From: Parvibaculum sp046297875
GTDB lineage: Bacteria; Pseudomonadota; Alphaproteobacteria; Parvibaculales; Parvibaculaceae
Assembly (NCBI RefSeq): GCF_046297875.1
Contig: NZ_JBKBHD010000002.1
Location: forward strand, 70,430 to 134,429
Length of the DNA: 64,000 nt
Direction of reading: 5' to 3'
The notes under the pieces are model-generated. The model did no database searches, was not told the DNA's origin, and saw only the letters and a program-made list of their open reading frames with translations. Positions 52,781 to 60,685 of the stretch are shown in pieces. How positions within the stretch are numbered: position 1 is the stretch's first letter; each line of letters starts with the position of its first letter. The translations under genes and the position numbers were made by a program.

Positions 52781-53623
52781 TCACTCGCCTGCGGAGGCCA
52801 TCACGAAGTCATTGCCCGGCATATGCGGGAAGCCGCGAAAGTTCACCGCATTGGCGAAACGATCGCGGCAGGTGGCAAACTGCTTGTCGCAACCGGCCGT
52901 CACTTCGAACGTGTCTCCGGGCATGAGGGGCCGGGCAGCGGCGCGCCAGAGTTCGATCCGGCCGCCTGCACTATGCGCCTTCACTTCCATCACCGCGCCG
53001 TCATTCGCGCCGCTTGTGAAGGCGAGCCTGCCGCGCGTGAAATGAGCGGCGGGAAAGGCGGCGAGTTCCGCTGCGAGGATTTCCCGATCCGCGCTCACAC
53101 TTCCGACCGTTGCTTCCACTGTCCAATCGGATGCGGCGAGACCGCAGCGCGCATCGCAGAAATCCGCGTCGCAGCCATATTGATAGAGGCGGCCGACCGG
53201 CTGATTCAGCCTATGCGCGAGGCCGCGCAGCTCCGCGGTGAAGGCTGCGCCGGAGCGCGAGACTTCGCCGAGATTGCCCTTGCGCATCAGCAGGCGCTCG
53301 CCCGCGTCCTGCCAGTTGACGCGCCATATCTCGAATTCGGCATCGTCATAGAGGCCGGCGGCGAGATCGCCTTCGTCGAGATGCTCTGAGGTGAGCGCGC
53401 CTGCAACATCGAGATTGCCGGGGTTGAGGCCGCTCGTACTTTCGATGGCGGACGCGGTGAAACCGCCTGCGGCTTCATAGGTGACGCCGCCGAAGACGAG
53501 ATCGCGGTCATGTTCGGTGAAGCCAAGAACCGCGCCATCGCGGCGCGTGAGCTTCCAGCACCAGGCAAGCGTCGTCGTGCCGCTGGCCAGATGCGCCGCG
53601 ACGCCGGGGGAGATGGTTTTCAT
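52781..53623 (-). CDS. GTA gp13, tail hub protein (DUF2163)
   Basis: The 280-residue DUF2163 protein has a beta-rich N-terminal domain (LAWCWKLTRRDGAVLGFTEH) and a C-terminal Cys cluster (YGCDADFCDARCGL, then TAGCDKQFATCRDRFANAVN, FRGFPHMPG). Four of these cysteines are placed as in tail hub proteins that carry an iron-sulfur cluster (lambda gpL type; the RcGTA hub is reported to do so). It joins the tail tube to the tip. Confidence 0.94.
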   Translation of the reverse strand: MKTISPGVAAHLASGTTTLAWCWKLTRRDGAVLGFTEHDRDLVFGGVTYEAAGGFTASAIESTSGLNPGNLDVAGALTSEHLDEGDLAAGLYDDAEFEIWRVNWQDAGERLLMRKGNLGEVSRSGAAFTAELRGLAHRLNQPVGRLYQYGCDADFCDARCGLAASDWTVEATVGSVSADREILAAELAAFPAAHFTRGRLAFTSGANDGAVMEVKAHSAGGRIELWRAAARPLMPGDTFEVTAGCDKQFATCRDRFANAVNFRGFPHMPGNDFVMASAGE

Positions 53624-53626
53624 GAT

Positions 53627-54259
53627 CTAGATCCTGATCTCGATGACCGGGATGTCCGGTACGCTGCCTGCTTCGAAGGCAGCGAGGTTGATGTCGAGGA
53701 AGTCGGTGTCGAAGCGGACGGGAACGTCGAATTCGAAACCGGCGGTGACGGCCGCGCCGGGTGCAGGCGGCGACGTGAAAGTGACTAGGCCGGTCGTGTG
53801 GCCGGCGGTGAAGCCAGCGCCCTCTTCCATCGGCGCGCCTGCTACGGCGATGCGGATGCTGCCCGCGACGGGCTTTGCAATCTCGCGGGTGTAGCTTGCG
53901 CCGCCGGATGCATAGGTCTTCACGAGCTGGAAGACAGTTTGCGTGCCGTCGCCCGCTCCAAGCGCCTGATCGAGCGGTGAGACGGCGGCCGACGGGCTCA
54001 CGCTTTTCCAGTCGGCGCGGTCCCGCCAGCGGAAGCCGTGGAGCCGGCCATGCCGCGCCTCGAAGAAGGCGATCAATTCGTGAATATCATCAAGCCGCTT
54101 CAGGCCGAAGCCGGCATTGAAGCGCCGCCGCGAGAGCGCCCAGGGGCTGTTGCGCTCCTCGCGGCCGGAGCCAAGGGTGACGATTTCGGTGCGCCGCTCC
54201 GGCCCGCCGCTTGCGCCGAGCGAAATCGACAGCGGGAATCTGATTTCGTGGAAGGCCAT
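53627..54259 (-). CDS. GTA gp12, distal tail protein (DUF2460)
   Basis: The 210-residue protein has the DUF2460 pattern FHEIRFPLSISLGASGGPER, ALSRRRFNAGFGLKRLDDIH, ELIAFFEARHGRLHGFRWRD and WKSVSPSAAVSPLDQALGAG. It forms the ring at the end of the tail tube. It starts at ATG 54259, 17 bases after gp11, and ends 3 bases before gp13. Confidence 0.94.
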   Translation of the reverse strand: MAFHEIRFPLSISLGASGGPERRTEIVTLGSGREERNSPWALSRRRFNAGFGLKRLDDIHELIAFFEARHGRLHGFRWRDRADWKSVSPSAAVSPLDQALGAGDGTQTVFQLVKTYASGGASYTREIAKPVAGSIRIAVAGAPMEEGAGFTAGHTTGLVTFTSPPAPGAAVTAGFEFDVPVRFDTDFLDINLAAFEAGSVPDIPVIEIRI

Positions 54260-54276
54260 GTCAGATGTTCCTCATT

Positions 54277-54906
54277 TCAGATGTTTCTTCGGCCGCGCGT
54301 GGCGGCGCGGGCGAGCATGGCGGCGATCTGCGATTCAGAGCGGCGGAAGCTTGCGGCGTCCGTTGCCGTCACATTGAAAGTGATGTGCATGGGCGGTGCG
54401 CCCTCGCCCGACGCCACGCCGAGGCGGCCATCCGCGCCGCGTCGGAGCGGCAGGATCGCCTCCGCGCCCGCTTCGCCCGCAAGGCCAGTGCCGCTGCGCA
54501 GGGGAAAGAGCATGGGGCTCGAGACGACACCGCCTTTTGCGAAGGGCAACACGCGGCCATCCGCGATCGCATTGCCGTCGGCACTGCCGATGAGCGAGCC
54601 GAGCATGTTGCCGAGGCCGCTGCCGACTGCGCCCGTCACCGCCTTCACGGCATTGTCGAGGGCGATGCGCGAGAGGTCGAGCGCGAGTTTTCTCAACGTG
54701 TCGGAAAGCGAACGGCCCTTGATGGCGGCGCCTTCGAAGGCAGAGGCCAGCGCATTGCCGAAATCGCGCCCCTCGCGCGTGGTGCGGCGAAGCTCGGTGC
54801 TGACGCTTTTCAGCGCCTGTTCGCTGTCGAGCGCGAAACGCTGCGCCGCCTCGCCCGCCTCCATCATGGCGCGGGTGAGGGCTTCGGGGTCGGTGCTCTC
54901 TGTCAT
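54277..54906 (-). CDS. GTA gp11, short tape measure protein
   Basis: The 209-residue protein is helical in the first half (LTRAMMEAGEAAQRFALDSE, STELRRTTREGRDFGNALAS). A Gly/Ala-rich hydrophobic stretch follows (VTGAVGSGLGNMLGSLIGSA), and the C-terminus has LRSGTGLAGEAGAEAILPLR with RGADGRLGV. This is the phage tape-measure end motif, but at RcGTA length, far shorter than in phages. It sets the tail length. Confidence 0.92.
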   Translation of the reverse strand: MTESTDPEALTRAMMEAGEAAQRFALDSEQALKSVSTELRRTTREGRDFGNALASAFEGAAIKGRSLSDTLRKLALDLSRIALDNAVKAVTGAVGSGLGNMLGSLIGSADGNAIADGRVLPFAKGGVVSSPMLFPLRSGTGLAGEAGAEAILPLRRGADGRLGVASGEGAPPMHITFNVTATDAASFRRSESQIAAMLARAATRGRRNI

Positions 54907-54913
54907 CTGATCC

Positions 54914-55105
54914 TCAATCGGGGTAGCGCGCCATCAGCGCGTCGATCTCTCTGCGCCCCATCTGTGTATGGCGCAACGGATGCAATGCGCGGGCGGCGGC
55001 GGCGAGTTCGGGCAGGGTCATCCGCCAGAAGATTTCCGGCGTAAGGCGCAGGCGGCCGAGGCCGAGCGTCATCGCCTCATCCCACGGAAAGCGCGGGGTG
55101 CTCAA
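54914..55105 (-). CDS. GTA gp10.1, small tail assembly protein (TTG start)
   Basis: The 63-residue protein reads FPWDEAMTLGLGRLRLTPEI, FWRMTLPELAAAARALHPLR, then MGRREIDALMARYPD. This is the pattern of the small GTA/phage tail assembly chaperone (DUF2376-like) found after gp10. The start is a TTG at 55105 that overlaps the gp10 stop as TTGA, so translation depends on coupling to gp10. A frameshift-like gp10/gp10.1 pair is a general feature of tail chaperones. Confidence 0.88.
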   Translation of the reverse strand: MSTPRFPWDEAMTLGLGRLRLTPEIFWRMTLPELAAAARALHPLRHTQMGRREIDALMARYPD

Positions 55106-55419
55106 GGCCCGCTCCCGCCGAAGGTTGCGGAGAGCAACGCCGCAACTATGGCGACGAAGCCCGCCGCGCCGCCCTCCGCCGTCATGCGCGCGACATCTTC
55201 GTCACTGTGCTGATATCCGGCGCCGCGGAGGCCCGCGCCGATGATCTTCATGGCGTCCGTGGCGGCGATGCGGCCCGTCTCGAAGCGTGAGGCGAGTGCC
55301 AGCATGTCCTCGCCGCCGAAGGCATGTTCGAGTTCGGCGAGCGCGCCAAGCGTCAGCACCAGCGTCATGCGCTCGCCATTCAGGAAGGCCTCGATTTCGC
55401 CGCGATGTCTGTTTGCCAT
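55102..55419 (-). CDS. GTA gp10, tail assembly chaperone-like protein
   Basis: The 105-residue protein starts at ATG 55419 with GAGGCAGAA before it. It has RHRGEIEAFLNGERMTLVLT, LGALAELEHAFGGEDMLALA and MKIIGAGLRGAGYQHSDEDV, the GTA-gp10 family pattern (Phage_TAC_11). The longer frame to 55500 is not needed. In most GTAs gp10 directly follows gp9; here a plus-strand lipoprotein gene of 891 bases lies between them. Confidence 0.93.
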   Translation of the reverse strand: MANRHRGEIEAFLNGERMTLVLTLGALAELEHAFGGEDMLALASRFETGRIAATDAMKIIGAGLRGAGYQHSDEDVARMTAEGGAAGFVAIVAALLSATFGGSGP

Positions 55420-55515
55420 TTCTGCCTCATTTAGACTGGAGCCTGCCGCCCATATGCGGCTATCCTTCCTCGGGGCCGCGCTTCGCCGGAAGCGCCACAT
55501 CGGGGGACTTCGTTC

Positions 55516-56406
55516 GTGAAACTTCTACGCCTTGCCGCCATCGCACTTGTCGCCGGTACCGCCGCGTGCGCGCCAAAACTCGAGACGTTGCCGGTCGCCG
55601 ACTTTCAGGCGTACAAGCCCGATCTTACGGGCGTCGCGGAACCGGCTACGCTTCGCGGCAGCTATTCGCAAAAGCCGGGCCTTGTCGGCAGCGCGACCTA
55701 TGCCGTCGGTGTCTTCGCCATCAATGGCAAGGTTGCCTTCGAAGACGAGAAGTTCGACGCGCCGATAGAGCTCAAGCCCGGCCCGCAATCCCTCACCATC
55801 GGCTATCTCGTCGGCAGGCGCGGCGATTCCATTCCCGTGATGCTCAATGCGAAACCGGGCGGCCGCTATGTCATCAAACGAGCCGAGGACACCAACTGGG
55901 CGGACGGGCTGAATTACAACCGCATTCGCACATGGCTCTATATCGAGGATGAGCGGACAGGCGAAATCGTCGTGCCGAATACGCCAGATATCATTATGTC
56001 GATCGAGGGACGCTACCAGCCACCCTCCGGCGCCGATGTGGCGACGATACGCGGCACAGTCCACGAGAGCGGCCTCAGCGTCTATCCCATCGCCGTCGAC
56101 GGGCAAATCGTGCCGGAAGACAGGCAACGCGGCGTGTGGGTCGCGCCGCGGTGGGAACCGACAAAGTCCGTCGCCCTTGCACCCGGTATACGGGCCATCG
56201 CCATCCTCGCGCGCACCGGCCTGTACGAAGGCTATCTTCCCGTTCTTCTGGATGCGAAGCCGGGTGTCTCCTATACCGTCAAGTTCGACTTTGCCTTGAA
56301 GCGATCAGGTGGCGTGCGGGTACATACTCATACGATCTGGATCGAGGACGCGGCGACGGGTGAGATCGTCGTTCCGAAATCGGACCTGCCCGGCACCATC
56401 TTGTAG
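55516..56406 (+). CDS. Lipoprotein with duplicated domain, inserted antisense between GTA gp9 and gp10
   Basis: The 296-residue protein has a lipoprotein signal (LLRLAAIALVAGTAACAP, Cys18). Two halves follow that repeat each other. PVMLNAKPGGRYVIK and LYIEDERTGEIVVPNT in the first match PVLLDAKPGVSYTVK and IWIEDAATGEIVVPKS in the second. Each half looks beta-rich, like a small carbohydrate or surface-binding fold. The GTG at 55516 is the start. It faces the opposite way to the GTA operon: 96 bases divergent from gp10, and 1 base from the gp9 stop. I do not recognise the family. Its codon use looks like the host's. It could be a host cargo gene or an envelope protein that affects GTA release or uptake. 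Confidence 0.85.
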   Translation: MKLLRLAAIALVAGTAACAPKLETLPVADFQAYKPDLTGVAEPATLRGSYSQKPGLVGSATYAVGVFAINGKVAFEDEKFDAPIELKPGPQSLTIGYLVGRRGDSIPVMLNAKPGGRYVIKRAEDTNWADGLNYNRIRTWLYIEDERTGEIVVPNTPDIIMSIEGRYQPPSGADVATIRGTVHESGLSVYPIAVDGQIVPEDRQRGVWVAPRWEPTKSVALAPGIRAIAILARTGLYEGYLPVLLDAKPGVSYTVKFDFALKRSGGVRVHTHTIWIEDAATGEIVVPKSDLPGTIL

Positions 56407-56407
56407 A

Positions 56408-56821
56408 TCACTCCGCCGCGAAGGCGATTTCGCCGGCGCTTTCAAGCGCGAGGTCGAAGGTGATTTCGCCGTCATGGTCGCCTGCGAATTCGAGCGCGGT
56501 GATCTGGAAAGGGCCTGACACGGTGCCGAAATCGGGAATGACGACTTTCCAGGCGCGGATGGCGCCCGCGAAGAAGATGTCGCGGACGCTCGCGTCCGAC
56601 GCCGCATCGCGGAAGATGCCGCGGCCGGTGATGGCGGCGGAGCGGACGCCCGCACCTTCCAGCAGCTCGCGCCAGCGGCCGGCGGATTCGGCATGTGTCA
56701 CGTCCACCGCACGGGCATTGAAGGCGATGGCGCGGGAGCGGAGCCCCGCGACGGTGATGAAACTTCCCTCGCCCGTGCTGTCGAGTTTCAGCAACAGGTC
56801 CTTGCCTTTCTGGGCTGTCAT
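56408..56821 (-). CDS. GTA gp9, major tail (tube) protein
   Basis: The 137-residue TP901-1-type major tail protein has KGKDLLLKLDSTGEGSFITV, AGLRSRAIAFNARAVDVTHA, ESAGRWRELLEGAGVRSAAI and the C-terminal FEFAGDHDGEITFDLALESA-like end (ALEFAGDHDGEITFDLALES). It stacks as rings to form the tail tube. Its start overlaps the gp8 stop as ATGA. Its stop is one base from the stop of the convergent lipoprotein gene. Confidence 0.94.
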   Translation of the reverse strand: MTAQKGKDLLLKLDSTGEGSFITVAGLRSRAIAFNARAVDVTHAESAGRWRELLEGAGVRSAAITGRGIFRDAASDASVRDIFFAGAIRAWKVVIPDFGTVSGPFQITALEFAGDHDGEITFDLALESAGEIAFAAE

Positions 56822-57219
56822 TCTGTGTCTCCCGTTTCTTCCGTGACGGCGCGGAAGCGGATGGTGCCGCGCCAGGTGAGGCCGTCCGCTTCGCGGCGCG
56901 TTTGCGCATCGAGGAAGCGGAAATTGACGAGGGTGTGGCCCTCAAGCGCGAGGGCGGCATCGTACAGCGCCAAGCGGACCGCTTCGAGGATCGATTTCGC
57001 CTCGGCCCTGCCGCCGCCGCGCGTGAAGCAATGGAGCGCGAGGCGATGTTCCATGCCGGCCGGCCAGTCGCGCATCTCGCTTTCGCCGAGAACGAGATAG
57101 GGATGCGCAACATCGCCGGGCGCATTGTCATGGATGCGGGTGGCGACAAGCGCCGCCAGCGGGGCGTCGGACGAGAGGTGGGCGAAGATCGCCTTCTGCA
57201 ATTCGAGATCGGCGCTCAT
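56818..57219 (-). CDS. GTA gp8, tail terminator protein (DUF3168)
   Basis: The 133-residue DUF3168 protein reads ADLELQKAIFAHLSSDAPLA, ARIHDNAPGDVAHPYLVLGE, then GGRAEAKSILEAVRLALYDA. It caps the tail tube. ATG 57219 overlaps the gp7 stop as ATGA, and its own stop overlaps the gp9 start in the same way, so gp6 to gp9 form a translationally coupled chain. Confidence 0.94.
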   Translation of the reverse strand: MSADLELQKAIFAHLSSDAPLAALVATRIHDNAPGDVAHPYLVLGESEMRDWPAGMEHRLALHCFTRGGGRAEAKSILEAVRLALYDAALALEGHTLVNFRFLDAQTRREADGLTWRGTIRFRAVTEETGDTE

Positions 57220-57542
57220 GCCACTTCCTCGCAATCGAGAATGAGAAGGTGCTTTCGCCCGTCCGGATCGCGGATGGCGCGAATGTCGAGCGCGCGCGTC
57301 TTCCAGAGGACGCGCATGGCGGCGTTGAGGCCCTCGCGGTGGCGGATGGTGAGGCGCAGCCGCGCGCGGGGCGCGAGACGCTCGCCGGTGACGCGCTCAT
57401 CGCCCGAAAGGGTTTCCACCTTTGCCCAGATTGCCGCTTCGTCCTCCCAGCTCACGTCAGCGCCGCCCGCGCCATCGGCTTCAAGCAGGGGCGACTGGAG
57501 CGTGACGCGCTCGCGCATGTCGCCGATCGGATTGTTTTTCAC
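57216..57542 (-). CDS. GTA gp7, head-closure (stopper) protein
   Basis: The 108-residue protein has the head-tail joining pattern IGDMRERVTLQSPLLEADGA, VSWEDEAAIWAKVETLSGDE and LRLTIRHREGLNAAMRVLWK followed by TRALDIRAIRDPDGR. This is the SPP1 gp16-like fold. It closes the capsid opening after packaging. Its start overlaps the gp6 stop as ATGA. Confidence 0.93.
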   Translation of the reverse strand: MKNNPIGDMRERVTLQSPLLEADGAGGADVSWEDEAAIWAKVETLSGDERVTGERLAPRARLRLTIRHREGLNAAMRVLWKTRALDIRAIRDPDGRKHLLILDCEEVA

Positions 57543-58102
57543 AGGCGGAGCCTCCGGTAAGGCGCTGCGAGCGCGGAGACGGTGCGCGGGAGTTCCGCTC
57601 CCTCGCCCATCGGCGCGCGGTTCTCGAACCAGTGCGCGGCGAGAAGAAGCACCGCCTGTTTCAAGGTCTGCGGGACGGCGGCGGCAGGCCCATAGCCCGC
57701 GGTGAATTCCACCTCGATGCCCGCAAGCCGCGTGGCGGGCATGGGCCAGGCCTGACCGCGCCTTGCGGCGATGCGCGGCGGCTCGCCCTTCGCATCCACC
57801 TCGTAGAAGGCAGGGTCGATCGTGAGCATGGTGCCGCTCAGAAGCGCGACCTTCACCGCGGTCACCTCCGTTACGGGCGCGAGCGGCAATTCGATGGGGC
57901 GCGATGGCCAGTCATCAAGCGTCAGCCGCCAGTGCTGCATGACGAAGGCGCGGCGCGTTTCCGCCTCGAGCGCGGTGCGCGATGCGGTGATGAGGGCCGC
58001 GAGCAGCGCGTCTTCCTCCGCCGCGTCGAGGCGGAGATGGGCGCGGGCTTCTGCGAGTGTCACCGGCTCTTCGGCCGGGGGCGCGATGAGAGAGAGGGTC
58101 AT
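57539..58102 (-). CDS. GTA gp6, head-tail adaptor protein
   Basis: The 187-residue protein has the gp6-like adaptor pattern EEPVTLAEARAHLRLDAAEE, DALLAALITASRTALEAETR, RAFVMQHWRLTLDDWPSRPI and PQTLKQAVLLLAAHWFENRA. It forms the ring under the portal. It follows a 134-base gap that holds a palindromic repeat. Confidence 0.94.
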   Translation of the reverse strand: MTLSLIAPPAEEPVTLAEARAHLRLDAAEEDALLAALITASRTALEAETRRAFVMQHWRLTLDDWPSRPIELPLAPVTEVTAVKVALLSGTMLTIDPAFYEVDAKGEPPRIAARRGQAWPMPATRLAGIEVEFTAGYGPAAAVPQTLKQAVLLLAAHWFENRAPMGEGAELPRTVSALAAPYRRLRL

Positions 58103-58130
58103 GTGGGCCTTGCCTGATTTTCAATAGTTC

Positions 58131-58219
58131 TGTCATCCCGCACTTGTTGCCGGGATCCATTTGTGTTTCTGCCCGTTGCGGCCACCAATGGGCCCCGGGG
58201 GCAAGCCCCGGGGTGACAC
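58131..58219. repeat. Palindromic repeat element, copy 1 (GTA gp6 / extra gene gap)
   Basis: The element begins TGTCATCCCG and ends CCCCGGGGTGACA. Its two arms are near inverted repeats: TGTCATCCCGCACTTGTTGC on the left and GGGGGCAAGCCCCGGGGTGA on the right. It shares CCAATGGG-CCCGGGG-CAAGCCCCGGG-TGACA with the copy at 62670. It lies fully within the gap between gp6 and the 143-residue gene. Such GTCAtCCCGG palindromes are a common dispersed type in alphaproteobacteria. Confidence 0.75.
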
Positions 58220-58236
58220 TGATGGATGACGGCCGA

Positions 58237-58668
58237 CTAACTCACCGGCTTCAGATGGGCGCCGCCGAGAAGCGCGAGGGCGGCGACGGGTGTTGCTTCC
58301 TCGTGATCGCCGAGGAAGAGAACGCCGACACGCGTGTAGCGCGCGGGGCCCACATAGCCGGTGCGGCAGATCGCAAGATCGCCGCCCTCGCTTTCGATGC
58401 GGGCGAAGATGCCCGCTTCGTCCGGCGATGCGCCCAGCACTTCATGGGCGGCGGTGACGGGCAGCCAGTCGCTGCCATTCTCCGACGACTGAAGGACGCA
58501 GGCGATGGCACATTCCTCCGAAAGCGCCTCGCCCGCGGCGCCGATCAGCACCAGATGTTCCACCGCCTGAAAGCCCTTGCCGTCGACGGGCGCGCCGTAG
58601 CGCGTGGCCGTCGAGGGCGCGGGATCGAGCGTCTGAACCGGTTTCAGGCTGTTGTGAATGTCGCGCAT
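58237..58668 (-). CDS. Hypothetical protein between GTA capsid and adaptor genes, 143 aa
   Basis: I do not recognise this protein. It is soluble and looks beta-rich: SLKPVQTLDPAPSTATRYG, GKGFQAVEHLVLIGAAGEAL, SENGSDWLPVTAAHEVLGAS, then YTRVGVLFLGDHEEATPVAA. This pattern, aromatic-poor with ladder-like beta strands, resembles small capsid decoration or virion proteins. ATG 58668 follows GAGGTGGCCC, 8 bases after the capsid gene stop, so it is co-transcribed with the capsid gene. RcGTA does not have a gene in this place. A head decoration or stabilising role is a guess from position. Confidence 0.75.
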   Translation of the reverse strand: MRDIHNSLKPVQTLDPAPSTATRYGAPVDGKGFQAVEHLVLIGAAGEALSEECAIACVLQSSENGSDWLPVTAAHEVLGASPDEAGIFARIESEGGDLAICRTGYVGPARYTRVGVLFLGDHEEATPVAALALLGGAHLKPVS

Positions 58669-58676
58669 GGGCCACC

Positions 58677-59966
58677 TCACGACGAGAACTGGAGGAACTT
58701 GATCGCCTCGAAGTTCTGGACGCCGCCGCCGACGCGCTTCGTCGTGTAGAAAAGCACGTAGGGCTTGGCGCTGTAAGGATCGCGCAACACGCGGATGCCG
58801 AGACGGTCGACGATCAGATAGCCGCGCCGGAAATCGCCGAAGGCGATGGCGGGCGCATCCGCCGCGATGGAGGGCATGTCTTCGGCCTCCGTGACGGGGA
58901 AGTTCAGGAGCGCCGGCGGCTGGCCGGCGGCGAGACCCGGCTGCCAGAGATAGTTGCCATCCGTATCCTTGAACTTGCGGATCATGGCCTGGGTGGAGCG
59001 GTTCATCACGAAGCGGCCATTGGCGCGGTAGCCCGCCTTCACCGCATAGATGAGGTCGATCAGCTTGTCGCCGGGGTTGGAGGTCGGGAAAGCACCTTCA
59101 TTGCCGGTGGCGACGAAGCCGAGCTTGCCCCATTCCCAGGCGTTGTCCGCCACGCGCTCATAATCGAGGAAGCCGCGCGGCTTCTTCACGCCGTCTCCGC
59201 ACACGAAGGCCGCACCTTCCTGTTCGGCGAAGGCGGTCTGCACTTCCTCGGCGAGCCACTGGTCGATATTCACCGCCGCATCGTCGAGGAGCGTGGGCGT
59301 CGCCGCCGGCATCGCATAAAGCTCCATCGCCGGGAATTCGATTTCGGCGAGAGAGGGCGTTGCCGTTTGCGGGCGGGCTTCCGTTTCGCCGACCCAGCCC
59401 GTCTGCAAGCCGCCCAGCGCAAAGGGTTTCTTGTAGGACGACGAGCCGATCTGGCGGATGCCCGCGATGGCGCGGATGGGCGAGACTTCCGTGACGATGC
59501 GGTCGATCATGCGTTCCGTCTCGGCGGGTACGAGATAGCCGCCATCGGGATCGGGCTGCGTCGAGAGGGCTTTCGCTTCGAGGCCGCGCAGCTCATGCGC
59601 CTCGCCCTTGCGCACATATCGCTCGAAGGCGCGTTTATGCTCGCGGCCCGCAAGGCCCGTTTCGGCATGACCGGAAAGTTCCGGGCGGCGGGCGGCGAGC
59701 GTCAGCTCGTCGAGCTTCTTCTTCTGCTGGTCAAGCGCCTTGTTGATGCGTTCCACTTTCTCTTCGGCGATCACATCCGCCGAGAGTTTCCGCTCCAGCT
59801 CGCCGAGGCGTTCGTCATTCGCAGATTTGAAATCCTCGAAGGCGGAGAGGAACTCGTCCATCGCCTCGCGCACTTCGAGGGCGCCGGCGCTTTTCGTTTC
59901 CGGCGCGCGCGTGTCTTCCTTCAGCGTGGCGCCGATGCGCGGCACGCCGTCATTCCAGTTCGACAT
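58677..59966 (-). CDS. GTA gp5, HK97-fold major capsid protein
   Basis: The 429-residue HK97-type capsid protein has an N-terminal coiled-coil delta domain (EVREAMDEFLSAFEDFKSAN, EKVERINKALDQQKKKLDEL). The prohead protease would remove it near residues 110-125. Then come GGYLVPAETERMIDRIVTEV, PIRAIAGIRQIGSSSYKKPF, GWVGETEARPQTATPSLAEI and the C-terminal DRLGIRVLRDPYSAKPYVLF, then YTTKRVGGGVQNFEAIKFL. The start ATG 59966 follows GGAGACAATC. Confidence 0.96.
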   Translation of the reverse strand: MSNWNDGVPRIGATLKEDTRAPETKSAGALEVREAMDEFLSAFEDFKSANDERLGELERKLSADVIAEEKVERINKALDQQKKKLDELTLAARRPELSGHAETGLAGREHKRAFERYVRKGEAHELRGLEAKALSTQPDPDGGYLVPAETERMIDRIVTEVSPIRAIAGIRQIGSSSYKKPFALGGLQTGWVGETEARPQTATPSLAEIEFPAMELYAMPAATPTLLDDAAVNIDQWLAEEVQTAFAEQEGAAFVCGDGVKKPRGFLDYERVADNAWEWGKLGFVATGNEGAFPTSNPGDKLIDLIYAVKAGYRANGRFVMNRSTQAMIRKFKDTDGNYLWQPGLAAGQPPALLNFPVTEAEDMPSIAADAPAIAFGDFRRGYLIVDRLGIRVLRDPYSAKPYVLFYTTKRVGGGVQNFEAIKFLQFSS

Positions 59967-59989
59967 GATTGTCTCCGTTGGGTTCAGGT

Positions 59990-60655
59990 TCAGTGAGTGA
60001 AAAGGCGCGCGGCCGCGCGGAATGCGCGGGCGAGCGCCTGGTCGCCGGTTGCCGCGTCCCGCGGCTCCAGCGCCTTGAAGCCGCGATGCACGATGGTGCG
60101 GGCTTCCATCCGGCTGAACCCTGCATCCCGCATGAGCCAGCGTTCGAATTCGCGTGTCGTGGGCCTTGTGCCCCGCTTCACTGCGCTGACGCGAGCGGCG
60201 GGGAGCATAGGGAAGGTGACGACGGAAATTTCCCAGAGGTCAACCTCGATGAGGCGGCGCGTGCCGCTCGCGCGGTCGCTCTCAGCCTTCACCACGTGAT
60301 AGCCGATGGAGAGACCGTCGACGGCGCCGGCGCGCATCAGCGCCAGCACCTCGCGGGCGCGGGCGACATCGGCGAGGAGCTGGCCGCGCACGAAGAGGCC
60401 TCGCGCATCCTCGCGGATTTCCTCCCAGGTGCCGATGACCTCGTTCGGGTCGTGCTGATAGAGGAGTTTCACGCCGCGCGGGCCGCGCTTTGCGAGCGAC
60501 TTGTGGAAGGCGCCTGGCATGACCACGTCGCGGCCCAGATCCTCCGCGCCGAAAAGCGAGGCATAACCCTCGAAACTGCCATCGGGCTTCACGGCCTTGG
60601 CCTCGAACCGCGCAGCCTTCCGCTCGCCTGCCCTGTTGTTCACGGCTTCGCTCAC
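59990..60655 (-). CDS. GTA gp4, HK97-type prohead protease
   Basis: The 221-residue serine protease has His68 in VKLLYQHDPNEVIGTW and Ser116 in AVDGLSIGYHVVKAES, the HK97 prohead protease pair. FEGYASLFGAEDLGRDVVMP and DLWEISVVTFPMLPAARVSA are also typical. A GTG at 60655 preceded by GGAGGAACAA is the start; the longer frame to 60715 overlaps a terminator-like hairpin. It matures the capsid precursor. The C-terminal 60 residues are an extra Arg-rich helical tail. Confidence 0.94.
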   Translation of the reverse strand: MSEAVNNRAGERKAARFEAKAVKPDGSFEGYASLFGAEDLGRDVVMPGAFHKSLAKRGPRGVKLLYQHDPNEVIGTWEEIREDARGLFVRGQLLADVARAREVLALMRAGAVDGLSIGYHVVKAESDRASGTRRLIEVDLWEISVVTFPMLPAARVSAVKRGTRPTTREFERWLMRDAGFSRMEARTIVHRGFKALEPRDAATGDQALARAFRAAARLFTH

Positions 60656-60685
60656 TTGTTCCTCCGTATAGGGATGTTTTTGGGC

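Noticed and set aside
50050..52926. An open frame of 958 codons opposite GTA gp15, gp14 and part of gp13
   Set aside because: It runs across three recognised genes on the other strand and has shadow-like composition, with no domain or ribosome site.
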